Of a stretch of 51,725 nucleotides of DNA, positions 42,081-50,081 are shown piece after piece (the first letter of the stretch is position 1; each line of letters starts with the position of its first letter). The position numbers and the translations under genes are program-made. The stretch comes from Oscillospiraceae bacterium. GTDB lineage: Bacteria; Bacillota; Clostridia; Monoglobales; Monoglobaceae. The stretch spans positions 1 to 51,725 of the forward strand of contig SVKF01000012.1 in NCBI GenBank assembly GCA_015068605.1. Reading direction: 5' to 3'. The notes beneath the pieces were generated by a model. The model saw only the letters and a program-made list of their open reading frames with translations, did not search any database and was not told where the DNA came from.

Positions 42081-44564
42081 ATGATAAGTTTAAAAAGAAT
42101 GGTTGCGATTTTTATTGTAATCGCAATGACGATTGCTGTGATGTTGCCTGTTATGGCAGATGAAGCAGAAGGGATTACCGGTGATTTAAGGTGGGATTTT
42201 GTTTCGGATGCAGAGGGCTTCACGGTTGAAAAGCGTGCTAAAATTGACGGTGTGGTTGACGGGGCTTTGTCGGTTACAAGCCAAAGAGATGACCCTATAA
42301 TCCGTGCCAGAGGACTTCAAATTGACCCGACGGTGCACAAGTATTTGAGATTCAGCATAAAAAATGACACTCCGTCGGATTACGTTCAGTTTTATTTCTT
42401 TGATGCAAGCAACAAGGCGTGGTATATTCCTTTTTCTGTTGAGAGCAACAGCGACCAATTTGTTGAATATGAAATAGATATTGCAAACTTGGGGCATCAG
42501 GATTCGGACTTTGAAAATTATACCGATGCGGAGAAATATACGAAGCTCCGTTTTGACCCGATGAATAATGTTACGGTTAATACAGTTGAAATTGATTATA
42601 TAATTTTGAGCCGGTATTCAAAAGAGGATGTTTTACCTGAAATTGTTGAGGAAATAAGTATTGCCGGGAAAAAGGTTCAGAATTTCGAGCCGGCTGCACC
42701 GAATGAAACCTTGCACAAGGTTAATGTTTTCAGAGATGCCTATGATGCTTTAAGCACTGATGATATTGAGCTTGTTTTCGGCGATGAATATGCAGACACC
42801 GTTGCAGAAATAAAGCTTGAAGAAGTGAAGGACAGAAAAATTGTTGACATAAATGTTTTGTGCGGTGATGTTGGTCGTTCCTACAGACTGGTTTTAAAAG
42901 CTGTTGATAAGGTTATATATGTTATGCTTGACAGTTGTGAGATTGCAAATAAAAAGCTTACATATTCGGGATATGTTATTGATGATGACGGAAATGTTGT
43001 TGTTTGCCCTGTGACTGTTCTTGCCCATGTTAAGGGTTATGATATTCACGAGAATATCAAGTATGTAAATGTTATGATGACAAATGAGGACGGAGAGTTT
43101 GGCGGAGAGGTCCTGCTTTACGATACGGAAACAGAGCCGCTTATGTTTGAAATGGAAATTGCGTTTGATATTATGGGCGGAGAGGCAACTGTTTTTGAAT
43201 ATGCTCTTTATATAAATAATGCCAAAATAAACGCAAGCCTTGAAGAAATGACGGAAGGCGACCTTGATGTTCTTGAATTTATGTCAGCAGAGGACAATGA
43301 AAAGGTTTTTGAAAAGGCAGGTGTGTGGCTTGACCTTTATGAAAATCAGGACGATGAGACAAAAGCTGAAATAAACAGTAAGCTTGAGCCATACAGAAGC
43401 TCTATGACGGCGGAAAATATGGCAGAGACGGTTAACGGAAGCATCCTTGCGACAATCCTTGGAGAGCTTGACACAAGCGAGGTTTGGGGAAAGCTTGTTG
43501 ACATTGACAAAAATATGAATGCCCTTGAGGTCAACGGAAAGAGATTTTCTGAGCTTGATGACAGTGAGCAGAAATGGGTAACTGAAAACCTTATCGAAAA
43601 CAACGAAAACGGTACAAACAGTTATGAAGAGCTGTTTGATGAAGTGAGAAAAAGTATGCTCTTGAATGAAGTTAATTCAGCAAAATATATGGAGCTTAAA
43701 GAGTTGCTTTTAAGCAATACGGAAATTCTGGAAAACGAAATGACAAAGCTTAAAAACGAGGATTCCGTAAAGGTTGTGGATAAAGCCATGAAGGCGGTTA
43801 TTCTCGAGGCAGACAAAGCTCCGTTTGAAACCATAGACGCATTGATTAAATCGGTTAATGAGGCGTTAAGCGACGCATCTGAAAGCTCCTCCGGCGGTGG
43901 CGGAGGCGGCGGAGGCGGTTCATCCTCCGGTGGCAAGGGCGGTAACACGGTTACGGTCGCAAACCCCGAAAAGGAGGAAACTGAAAAGTCTGACGAAAAC
44001 AAGGATGTTGAGGTTCAGCTGTATTTTAAAGATATGAACGGCTTTGAATGGGCAGAGAATGCAGTGACTGAGCTTTATAATAAGGGTGTTGTTAAGGGAA
44101 CAGGCGACGGAAGGTTTGAGCCGGGAAGAACGGTGACCCGTGAGGAATTTGTTAAAATGGTGGTTGAAGCCTTCAAGCTTGGAACGGCCTCAATTAATGG
44201 ATTGTTTGAAGATGTGAAGGATGATGACTGGTTTGCACCGTATATTGCCGTTGCCACGGAAAAAGGTGTTGTAAACGGAGTATCACAAACCTGTTTCGGC
44301 ACAGGAATGACAATCACCCGTGAGGATATGGCAACAATAATTTACCGCACAGCCCGTATGCTTAATAAGGAGTTTAGAAGCAGCGGAGCAGGATTTGAGT
44401 TTAGCGACTGGATTGAGGTAGCACAGTATGCAAAAGAGGCTGTGGGAATGCTTTACGGTAACGGAATTGTAAACGGTACGGGCGACGGAAGCTTTGCACC
44501 TCGTGCCTGTGCAACAAGAGCGGAAGCCTCTGTGATAATCTTTCGGTGTATGGAGGAATTATAA
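42081..44564 (+). CDS. Cell-wall-anchored protein with CBM-like domain, Gly/Ser linker and three C-terminal SLH repeats
   Basis: An 827-residue exported protein (signal peptide ~1-27). Residues ~35-180 resemble a galactose-binding-like carbohydrate module ('Y-L-R-F-S-I-K-N-D', 'F-V-E-Y-E-I-D-I', 'V-E-I-D-Y-I'). Ig-like and alpha-helical segments follow, then a poly-Gly/Ser linker near 610-630. Three SLH repeats occupy ~645-827 ('W-A-E-N-A-V-T-E-L-Y', 'W-F-A-P-Y-I-A-V-A', 'Y-A-K-E-A-V-G-M-L-Y'). Same plan as the protein at 11512-13188. The start at 42081 follows AAAGGATGAG. The next gene starts 2 nt after its stop, again encoding an N-terminal-SLH protein. Confidence 0.85.
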   Translation: MISLKRMVAIFIVIAMTIAVMLPVMADEAEGITGDLRWDFVSDAEGFTVEKRAKIDGVVDGALSVTSQRDDPIIRARGLQIDPTVHKYLRFSIKNDTPSDYVQFYFFDASNKAWYIPFSVESNSDQFVEYEIDIANLGHQDSDFENYTDAEKYTKLRFDPMNNVTVNTVEIDYIILSRYSKEDVLPEIVEEISIAGKKVQNFEPAAPNETLHKVNVFRDAYDALSTDDIELVFGDEYADTVAEIKLEEVKDRKIVDINVLCGDVGRSYRLVLKAVDKVIYVMLDSCEIANKKLTYSGYVIDDDGNVVVCPVTVLAHVKGYDIHENIKYVNVMMTNEDGEFGGEVLLYDTETEPLMFEMEIAFDIMGGEATVFEYALYINNAKINASLEEMTEGDLDVLEFMSAEDNEKVFEKAGVWLDLYENQDDETKAEINSKLEPYRSSMTAENMAETVNGSILATILGELDTSEVWGKLVDIDKNMNALEVNGKRFSELDDSEQKWVTENLIENNENGTNSYEELFDEVRKSMLLNEVNSAKYMELKELLLSNTEILENEMTKLKNEDSVKVVDKAMKAVILEADKAPFETIDALIKSVNEALSDASESSSGGGGGGGGGSSSGGKGGNTVTVANPEKEETEKSDENKDVEVQLYFKDMNGFEWAENAVTELYNKGVVKGTGDGRFEPGRTVTREEFVKMVVEAFKLGTASINGLFEDVKDDDWFAPYIAVATEKGVVNGVSQTCFGTGMTITREDMATIIYRTARMLNKEFRSSGAGFEFSDWIEVAQYAKEAVGMLYGNGIVNGTGDGSFAPRACATRAEASVIIFRCMEEL

Positions 44565-44566
44565 AA

Positions 44567-47191
44567 ATGAGCAGATATTTGAGTATAAAAAGAGTTGTGG
44601 CACTTGTGATGAGCCTTGTTCTTCTGTCAGGCTTGCTTGCTGTGACAGGAACGGTGGCTTATGCAAAGCAGGATAACTCTTATAATCGTGTTGTAAACTT
44701 TATATATGCCATGGGCATAATGAAAGAGGACGAGGATACAGGCGTTTTCTGGGGCGATACTCCCGTAAAAAGAGCGGAAATTGCGGAAATTCTCTGTAAT
44801 ATGCACAGAATTAATGCAACTAAAAATGAAACACCTATGTTTTCGGATGTTGGGGATGAAAACCGTGCCTTTGTTGAAACTGCCGTGAGAAACGGATTTA
44901 TGTCAGGGGCAGGAAACGGCGAATTTCGTCCTAAGGATTATGTGACGAATGAACAGCTTGTTAAGATTTTTGTGTCAGTTCTCGGTGGAGGAGCTATGGC
45001 TGAAAATATGGGCGGTTATCCTGCCGGATATATAACTATGGGCAGAAAGTTAGGTCTTTTAAAGAACTTAAACGGTGTTATGACCGCTCCTGCGAAGCGT
45101 ATTGATGTGGCAAACATAATCTATGACGCTATGCACGCCGATATGTATGAAATGGTTGCAATAAGCGAAGAGGACACAACCTATGCAACGGTAGACGGCA
45201 AAACCTTTTTAAAAGAAACCCTTGATATTTACAGCGTAAGAGGGATTATTGAGGCAAATGCCGTTACCTCCCTTAACCGCCCGGGCGGTCAGATTGAGGG
45301 GACTGTTAAAATAGACGGAATTATCTATGAGGATAAAAACGGTCTTGCAGAGGATTACCTTGGATGTGATGTTGTTGTTTATGCCAAGGAAAAGGACGGA
45401 GTTTATACCATAATTTATATAGAGGAAGGTAAAAACCACAATCAGATTACGATTGAGGATATAAATATTACCGGCACAGACGAAAAAGAGGTTAAGTATT
45501 ACGACGAAAATGACAGAGAACAAAAAATGACCGTGTCTGCCGTTGCTGATATGATTTATAACGGTGTAGCGGTGTCATTTGACGAAAATCGTATGGATGT
45601 TGACTGCGGAAGAATAACGCTTATTGACAATACAGGCGATAAGGTTGCGGATGTTATAAGCATAACAGAGTTTAAAACCTATGTTGTTGACAGAGTTTTG
45701 CGTGATGAGGAAGCTATATCAATGAGATATAACGAAAACGCACTCTCTGTCAGAGATACTTCATGCAGTGTTTATAAAAACGGCGAGAGGGTTACTCTTG
45801 ATGACATAAGCGACGGAGATGTGATTTTGGTTGCGGTTTCCGAAAATGAAACGGATGTAAAGGCTGTCAGAATTGAGGCGAGCAATGTTGCCGTTGTTGG
45901 TAAGATTGAGAATTTATCCTCAAAATCAGGCAGAAGATATGCAACGGTAAGCGGAAAGAAATATCAGGTCAGCCCCTATTGTGAAAAGCTGGAAACAGCT
46001 CAGTATATCGAGAAAATGGAGGTCGGGGATTCAGGTCAGTTCTATCTTGACAGCCGTGGAGTTATAGTAAACTATGATGCAAATGCCTTTAGCGGAAATG
46101 TTGCTTATCTGATTCAGTCAACGGTGAAAGAGGAAGGCTTTTCGTCATCTCTTGCGATAAAGCTTTACACCTCTAAGGGCGAAATTCAGATTTTGACAGC
46201 AGACAGCAAGGTGCGTGTAAACGATGCCAATATGAAGGTTGAAAATATCATTAAGAGTGATGAAATAATGACCAAGCTTAAAACACCTCAGCTTGTTTTG
46301 TATCAGGAGAAGGACGGAGTTTTAAAGGAGATTGTGTTTGCAGCAGATGGCTATGACGCAAACCGTTTCTCTCTTGATAAAACGGGAACTCTCCCTTGTA
46401 ATTACAGCAGCGTTATCGATAATAAATATAATGTGACAAGCGATACGATTGTGTTTTATGTGCCAAATACGACGGAGGCATCCTCTAATTATCAGGATAT
46501 TATAAATAACACAGCATATTATACCATTTATTCGGGAAGCCGATATGTTTCAACAATGTCTTACAGGCTTAATATGTATGATATTATGCCTGACGGAAAG
46601 GTTACATATATTGTTGAGAAATATGACCCTGAATGGGCGACGCCAACCAGCGGAAGCCAGTATCTTGCGGTTATGGGCGTTGGTGAGGGTGTTGATTCCG
46701 ACGGGAATACCGTTAAAATGATTTACGGTATAAACGAGAGCGCAAAAGAGGTGTCGTTTACGACAAAGCTCTCTGACGCACTTATGGACTCATCTCTTAT
46801 GAGAGAACCGAAGCAAGGGGATATAATTCAATATGTAACGGATTATCAGGGGAATATACGAAGAATAAAAATTCAGCATAATATAGACAGCGATGTTTAT
46901 TATACGGCAACCAAAACAGACCCTAACGATAACAACCAGCTTAAGGTATACGGCGAGGCGGTTAACAATAACGGAACAAAAATTCCGATTGTCAGCAAAA
47001 ATGTCTGGGAAAATATGACGCCGAATGATACGGATATGCTTATCAGTAACACAGGAACAGCAGTGCTTGAATATGACAGCGACAGAGAAACCTTCAATAA
47101 AATAAGCTTTTCTGATATTTTAAGAGGCGACAAGATTTTTGCCACGGTAAACAGCGGAAACAAAACCCGTATGCTTGTTGTTTATAAATAG
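44567..47191 (+). CDS. Large secreted protein with N-terminal SLH repeats
   Basis: An 874-residue exported protein. ATG 44567 is the start (GGAGG at 44552-44556); the frame is open upstream but overlaps the previous gene. Signal peptide ~1-34, then SLH repeats over ~35-200 ('K-R-A-E-I-A-E-I-L-C-N-M', 'F-V-E-T-A-V-R-N-G-F-M-S-G', 'F-R-P-K-D-Y-V-T-N-E-Q'). A long beta-rich region without a recognised catalytic motif follows. It is the paralogue of 13226-15895. The order linker-SLH protein then N-SLH protein is the same at both loci, so the two may work as a pair in the cell envelope. Confidence 0.78.
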   Translation: MSRYLSIKRVVALVMSLVLLSGLLAVTGTVAYAKQDNSYNRVVNFIYAMGIMKEDEDTGVFWGDTPVKRAEIAEILCNMHRINATKNETPMFSDVGDENRAFVETAVRNGFMSGAGNGEFRPKDYVTNEQLVKIFVSVLGGGAMAENMGGYPAGYITMGRKLGLLKNLNGVMTAPAKRIDVANIIYDAMHADMYEMVAISEEDTTYATVDGKTFLKETLDIYSVRGIIEANAVTSLNRPGGQIEGTVKIDGIIYEDKNGLAEDYLGCDVVVYAKEKDGVYTIIYIEEGKNHNQITIEDINITGTDEKEVKYYDENDREQKMTVSAVADMIYNGVAVSFDENRMDVDCGRITLIDNTGDKVADVISITEFKTYVVDRVLRDEEAISMRYNENALSVRDTSCSVYKNGERVTLDDISDGDVILVAVSENETDVKAVRIEASNVAVVGKIENLSSKSGRRYATVSGKKYQVSPYCEKLETAQYIEKMEVGDSGQFYLDSRGVIVNYDANAFSGNVAYLIQSTVKEEGFSSSLAIKLYTSKGEIQILTADSKVRVNDANMKVENIIKSDEIMTKLKTPQLVLYQEKDGVLKEIVFAADGYDANRFSLDKTGTLPCNYSSVIDNKYNVTSDTIVFYVPNTTEASSNYQDIINNTAYYTIYSGSRYVSTMSYRLNMYDIMPDGKVTYIVEKYDPEWATPTSGSQYLAVMGVGEGVDSDGNTVKMIYGINESAKEVSFTTKLSDALMDSSLMREPKQGDIIQYVTDYQGNIRRIKIQHNIDSDVYYTATKTDPNDNNQLKVYGEAVNNNGTKIPIVSKNVWENMTPNDTDMLISNTGTAVLEYDSDRETFNKISFSDILRGDKIFATVNSGNKTRMLVVYK

Positions 47192-47204
47192 TGAGGTGAC
47201 ATTT

Positions 47205-48143
47205 ATGAAAAGATTTATGAGTATAGCGTTGATTTTAATATTGACGGTTGTTAATTTTGTTTCGGTGTCGGCAAGTGAGGTAAAGCTTACATATCTTGCG
47301 TCGGCAGACTGGAATGAAAATCAGGGAACAGACGGCTGGTACAGTATGTACAGCACCACAAAAACCATAGGTGCGTATGAAAATATGAAGTGGGGTTATT
47401 GGGAGAATATCTGGAAAACCTGCTATGCTTATTCTGTTCAAACGGGAAAAGCCAGCGTTTATATTGCAACTGACGGACTTATGAAGCCAAACCTTGGTTC
47501 GAGCGTTGCCCGTGTGTGGGTTGCACCAATGGACGGAACGGTTAGGCTTACATCAAACGGCGGAGTTAAGAAAAACGAAAGTCAGGCGATTGGCTGTACC
47601 GTTAAAGCAAGAATTGTCAAAACTGATTCGGAGGATAAAAATCAGTCGGTTTTGTGGGAACAGAGCATTATAGGAACGGATAATGTAGGTGTGAACTACG
47701 ATTTAACCGTTGCAGTTAAAAACGGCGAAAAGCTATATTTTGAGCTTGCCTGCGCAGATACAGATGCCTATGGCGAGAGTCGATGGGACCCGAAAGTTGA
47801 ATATACCCGTGCAGCGTGCGTTTCCGCAAACGGAGAAATGGTTAATTCAGCAAAGGATATAAATGATGCGGATACTCTTGAGTGTATGTTCTATGATGCA
47901 GAGGCTATAGATAAAAGCTCGGTTGTCTATCTTGCGTTATATGACGAAAACGGCACAATGGTTGATTACAGAAATATGAGTGTTGATATAGGAAGCTGGG
48001 ATACAAGAAAAGCGGAGCTTTCGTTGCCCGTGCTTTTCGGACGGGATTCCTATGAGGGCTGGACAGCGAAAATATTTGTTCTGGTTCTTGACGAAAACAG
48101 ATGCTATTCAATGATTTCAGGCGAGCCTTTCGGGCTTTATTAA
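47205..48143 (+). CDS. Secreted beta-sandwich protein, putative carbohydrate-binding
   Basis: 312 residues from ATG 47205 (GTGAGGTG upstream); signal peptide ~1-24. Residues ~25-205 form one copy of a domain with the pattern 'N-x-Q-G-x-D-G-W-Y-x-x-Y ... W-V-A-P-x-x-G-x-V-x-L ... V-L-W-E-Q ... V-K-N-G-E-K-L-Y-F-E-L ... W-D-P-K-V-E-Y'. The same pattern recurs three times in the next gene product. The C-terminal ~100 residues are a further beta domain. There are no catalytic residues I can name. Its place among surface and pectin-degrading proteins suggests glycan binding. Confidence 0.65.
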   Translation: MKRFMSIALILILTVVNFVSVSASEVKLTYLASADWNENQGTDGWYSMYSTTKTIGAYENMKWGYWENIWKTCYAYSVQTGKASVYIATDGLMKPNLGSSVARVWVAPMDGTVRLTSNGGVKKNESQAIGCTVKARIVKTDSEDKNQSVLWEQSIIGTDNVGVNYDLTVAVKNGEKLYFELACADTDAYGESRWDPKVEYTRAACVSANGEMVNSAKDINDADTLECMFYDAEAIDKSSVVYLALYDENGTMVDYRNMSVDIGSWDTRKAELSLPVLFGRDSYEGWTAKIFVLVLDENRCYSMISGEPFGLY

Positions 48144-48173
48144 ACTGTAAGAGAGAACAGGAAGTGATGTATA

Positions 48174-50081
48174 GTGAAGAAAATTTGTTGGTTTTTGACA
48201 GTTTTGTTGATGCTGGGAAGCTTTTCGGTAACCTATGCGGAGGAAGCGGCAGTTACTGTAACTTATAGAAGCGGACTCAGCAACACTCAAGGGCAGGATA
48301 ATTTCTATATCTGCGAATTCAATGGTAATGAGGCGGTTGAACTTCCGTGGGATGCAAGCGTATCGAGATGGAAAGGGACAGAGGCTCAGCCTATGGTTAA
48401 GTATGACTTTATGAATCCGTCGACAGCGAAAGATGTTGGATTTAAGTTTGTTGCCCCGACTATCGGAATGGTTCGTCTTAAAGGTGAGGCAACCATCCCG
48501 TATGCAGATGTTAAAAACGGTAACGGTATGATACTCAGTATTTATAAGGGTTCAAAACAGATTTGGAAAGCAGGCCCGATAGAAGCGGGCTCGGCAGCGT
48601 ATGATTTGACGATTTCGGTTAAAACCGGGGATGAGCTTTATTTTAAAGCAAATGCAAATGGAAATCAAGATTGGGACTGGGTATACTGGTGGCCGACCGT
48701 TGATTATCTTGCGATGGATTTTGTAAATGATGATACCTGCAAATATTTCCAGAAGGATAAAGACGGAAATATGAAAGAGCTTGAGTTTAGCTCTGAAACT
48801 TATGGCTATACAGCAGATGATGACCTTGCATTTATAAGCACAAGCGAGGTTTTTCCGACGGAAAAATATTCTTTGGTTAAGAGATATGAGGTAACTCAAA
48901 GAGGTCGTCAGCGTGTTTACGCTTCATTGGAAGACAATGATAACCGAGGCGGTGGCAATGTTGCCTATATCTATAAAAATGGTGAAAAGGTCTGGGAACA
49001 GCTTTTTGTTCCGGGCAAGGAGCAGGTGCTTGATGTAAGACTCCTTGCGGAGCTTGGGGATATAATCGATGTTGAAATTGCCGTGAATGACTATACGGGC
49101 TATAACTACACAAAGTGGGATTGTAATATCGCCCCGTATTTTGGAATTTCCCCTGTATGTGAGGCAAGTACAAGCGAGGGCAGAGAAAACGGTAAAATCA
49201 AGGAATTTACTCTCGGCTCAATGGTTGGAAGCACTCAAGGCGGAAACGGTGTCAGATATTATTCAACAAAATTCAATGTTGAATATCCTATGACCTATGA
49301 TTCAGGCGCAAAGAGATGGAAGAGCACAGTTAAAAATGACGGAGGATACATTTCTTCAACGGAGATGAATGCTGCGTCCGATTGGGCAACAAGTGGAGAC
49401 ACTGTTATGGAAATAACACTGTCAGACAGCGGAATTCTTCACATTGACGGTATGCTTGATATAAGCACAGCAGGCGATGGGGCATTGGTTGAGATGTATC
49501 ATAATAATAAGCTTCTATGGTCAAACCGTGTTGGCGGAAAAGTTAATGCAAGATGGGATGACCCATTTGATACTCACTATTTCTTAAACCGCGTTAATGC
49601 TGTGGCAAATGTGGTAAGAGGCGATAAGCTTAAAATAACTGTTAACAGATGGCGAAAATATAAAAATGACAATGTTGGAATCGGGGATATAAAATTAAGC
49701 TATATAACAGGCGATATTTTATCCGACACAACAAAGTGGAAGATAGATAACAGCATAGTTATTGATACGGCGGAAAAAACGGCTTATCAAAACGGTGAGA
49801 AAACGGGAATAGACCTTGTTATAAATAACGGAACAACCTATGTTGAACTAAGTGATGCGCAAAAGCTTTTTGATAATATACAAATTACAGACGAAAAAGC
49901 GAATTTTGGCGGAAAAGAATATGTGGCAATCAGAAGCTTTGCGGAAAGCAACGGTAAATATGTAAGCTGGGCGGCAAACCGAATGATACTAATTCACGAT
50001 TCCTTTGAGGTATTCTTCGGTTATCCCGAATTGAGCGAGATTGAAACAGTAATAAAGACTGGAGGCGATTTGTTTGAATAA
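48174..50081 (+). CDS. Secreted protein with three tandem beta-sandwich domains and a copper-amine-oxidase-N-like domain
   Basis: 635 residues from GTG 48174 (AGGAAGTG upstream); signal peptide ~1-22. Three repeats of the domain seen in the previous protein cover roughly 25-185, 200-335 and 345-535. Repeats 1 and 3 keep the 'T-Q-G' start ('N-T-Q-G-Q-D-N-F-Y', 'S-T-Q-G-G-N-G-V-R-Y-Y') and all keep the 'I-W-K/V-W-E/L-W-S' and 'G-D-x-L-x-F' cores. The C-terminal ~90 residues match a Cu_amine_oxidN1-type stalk module ('V-V-I-N-N-G-T-T-Y-V-E-L', 'Y-V-A-I-R-S-F-A-E-S-N-G'). It probably binds wall or plant polysaccharide. The next gene overlaps its stop. Confidence 0.68.
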   Translation: MKKICWFLTVLLMLGSFSVTYAEEAAVTVTYRSGLSNTQGQDNFYICEFNGNEAVELPWDASVSRWKGTEAQPMVKYDFMNPSTAKDVGFKFVAPTIGMVRLKGEATIPYADVKNGNGMILSIYKGSKQIWKAGPIEAGSAAYDLTISVKTGDELYFKANANGNQDWDWVYWWPTVDYLAMDFVNDDTCKYFQKDKDGNMKELEFSSETYGYTADDDLAFISTSEVFPTEKYSLVKRYEVTQRGRQRVYASLEDNDNRGGGNVAYIYKNGEKVWEQLFVPGKEQVLDVRLLAELGDIIDVEIAVNDYTGYNYTKWDCNIAPYFGISPVCEASTSEGRENGKIKEFTLGSMVGSTQGGNGVRYYSTKFNVEYPMTYDSGAKRWKSTVKNDGGYISSTEMNAASDWATSGDTVMEITLSDSGILHIDGMLDISTAGDGALVEMYHNNKLLWSNRVGGKVNARWDDPFDTHYFLNRVNAVANVVRGDKLKITVNRWRKYKNDNVGIGDIKLSYITGDILSDTTKWKIDNSIVIDTAEKTAYQNGEKTGIDLVINNGTTYVELSDAQKLFDNIQITDEKANFGGKEYVAIRSFAESNGKYVSWAANRMILIHDSFEVFFGYPELSEIETVIKTGGDLFE

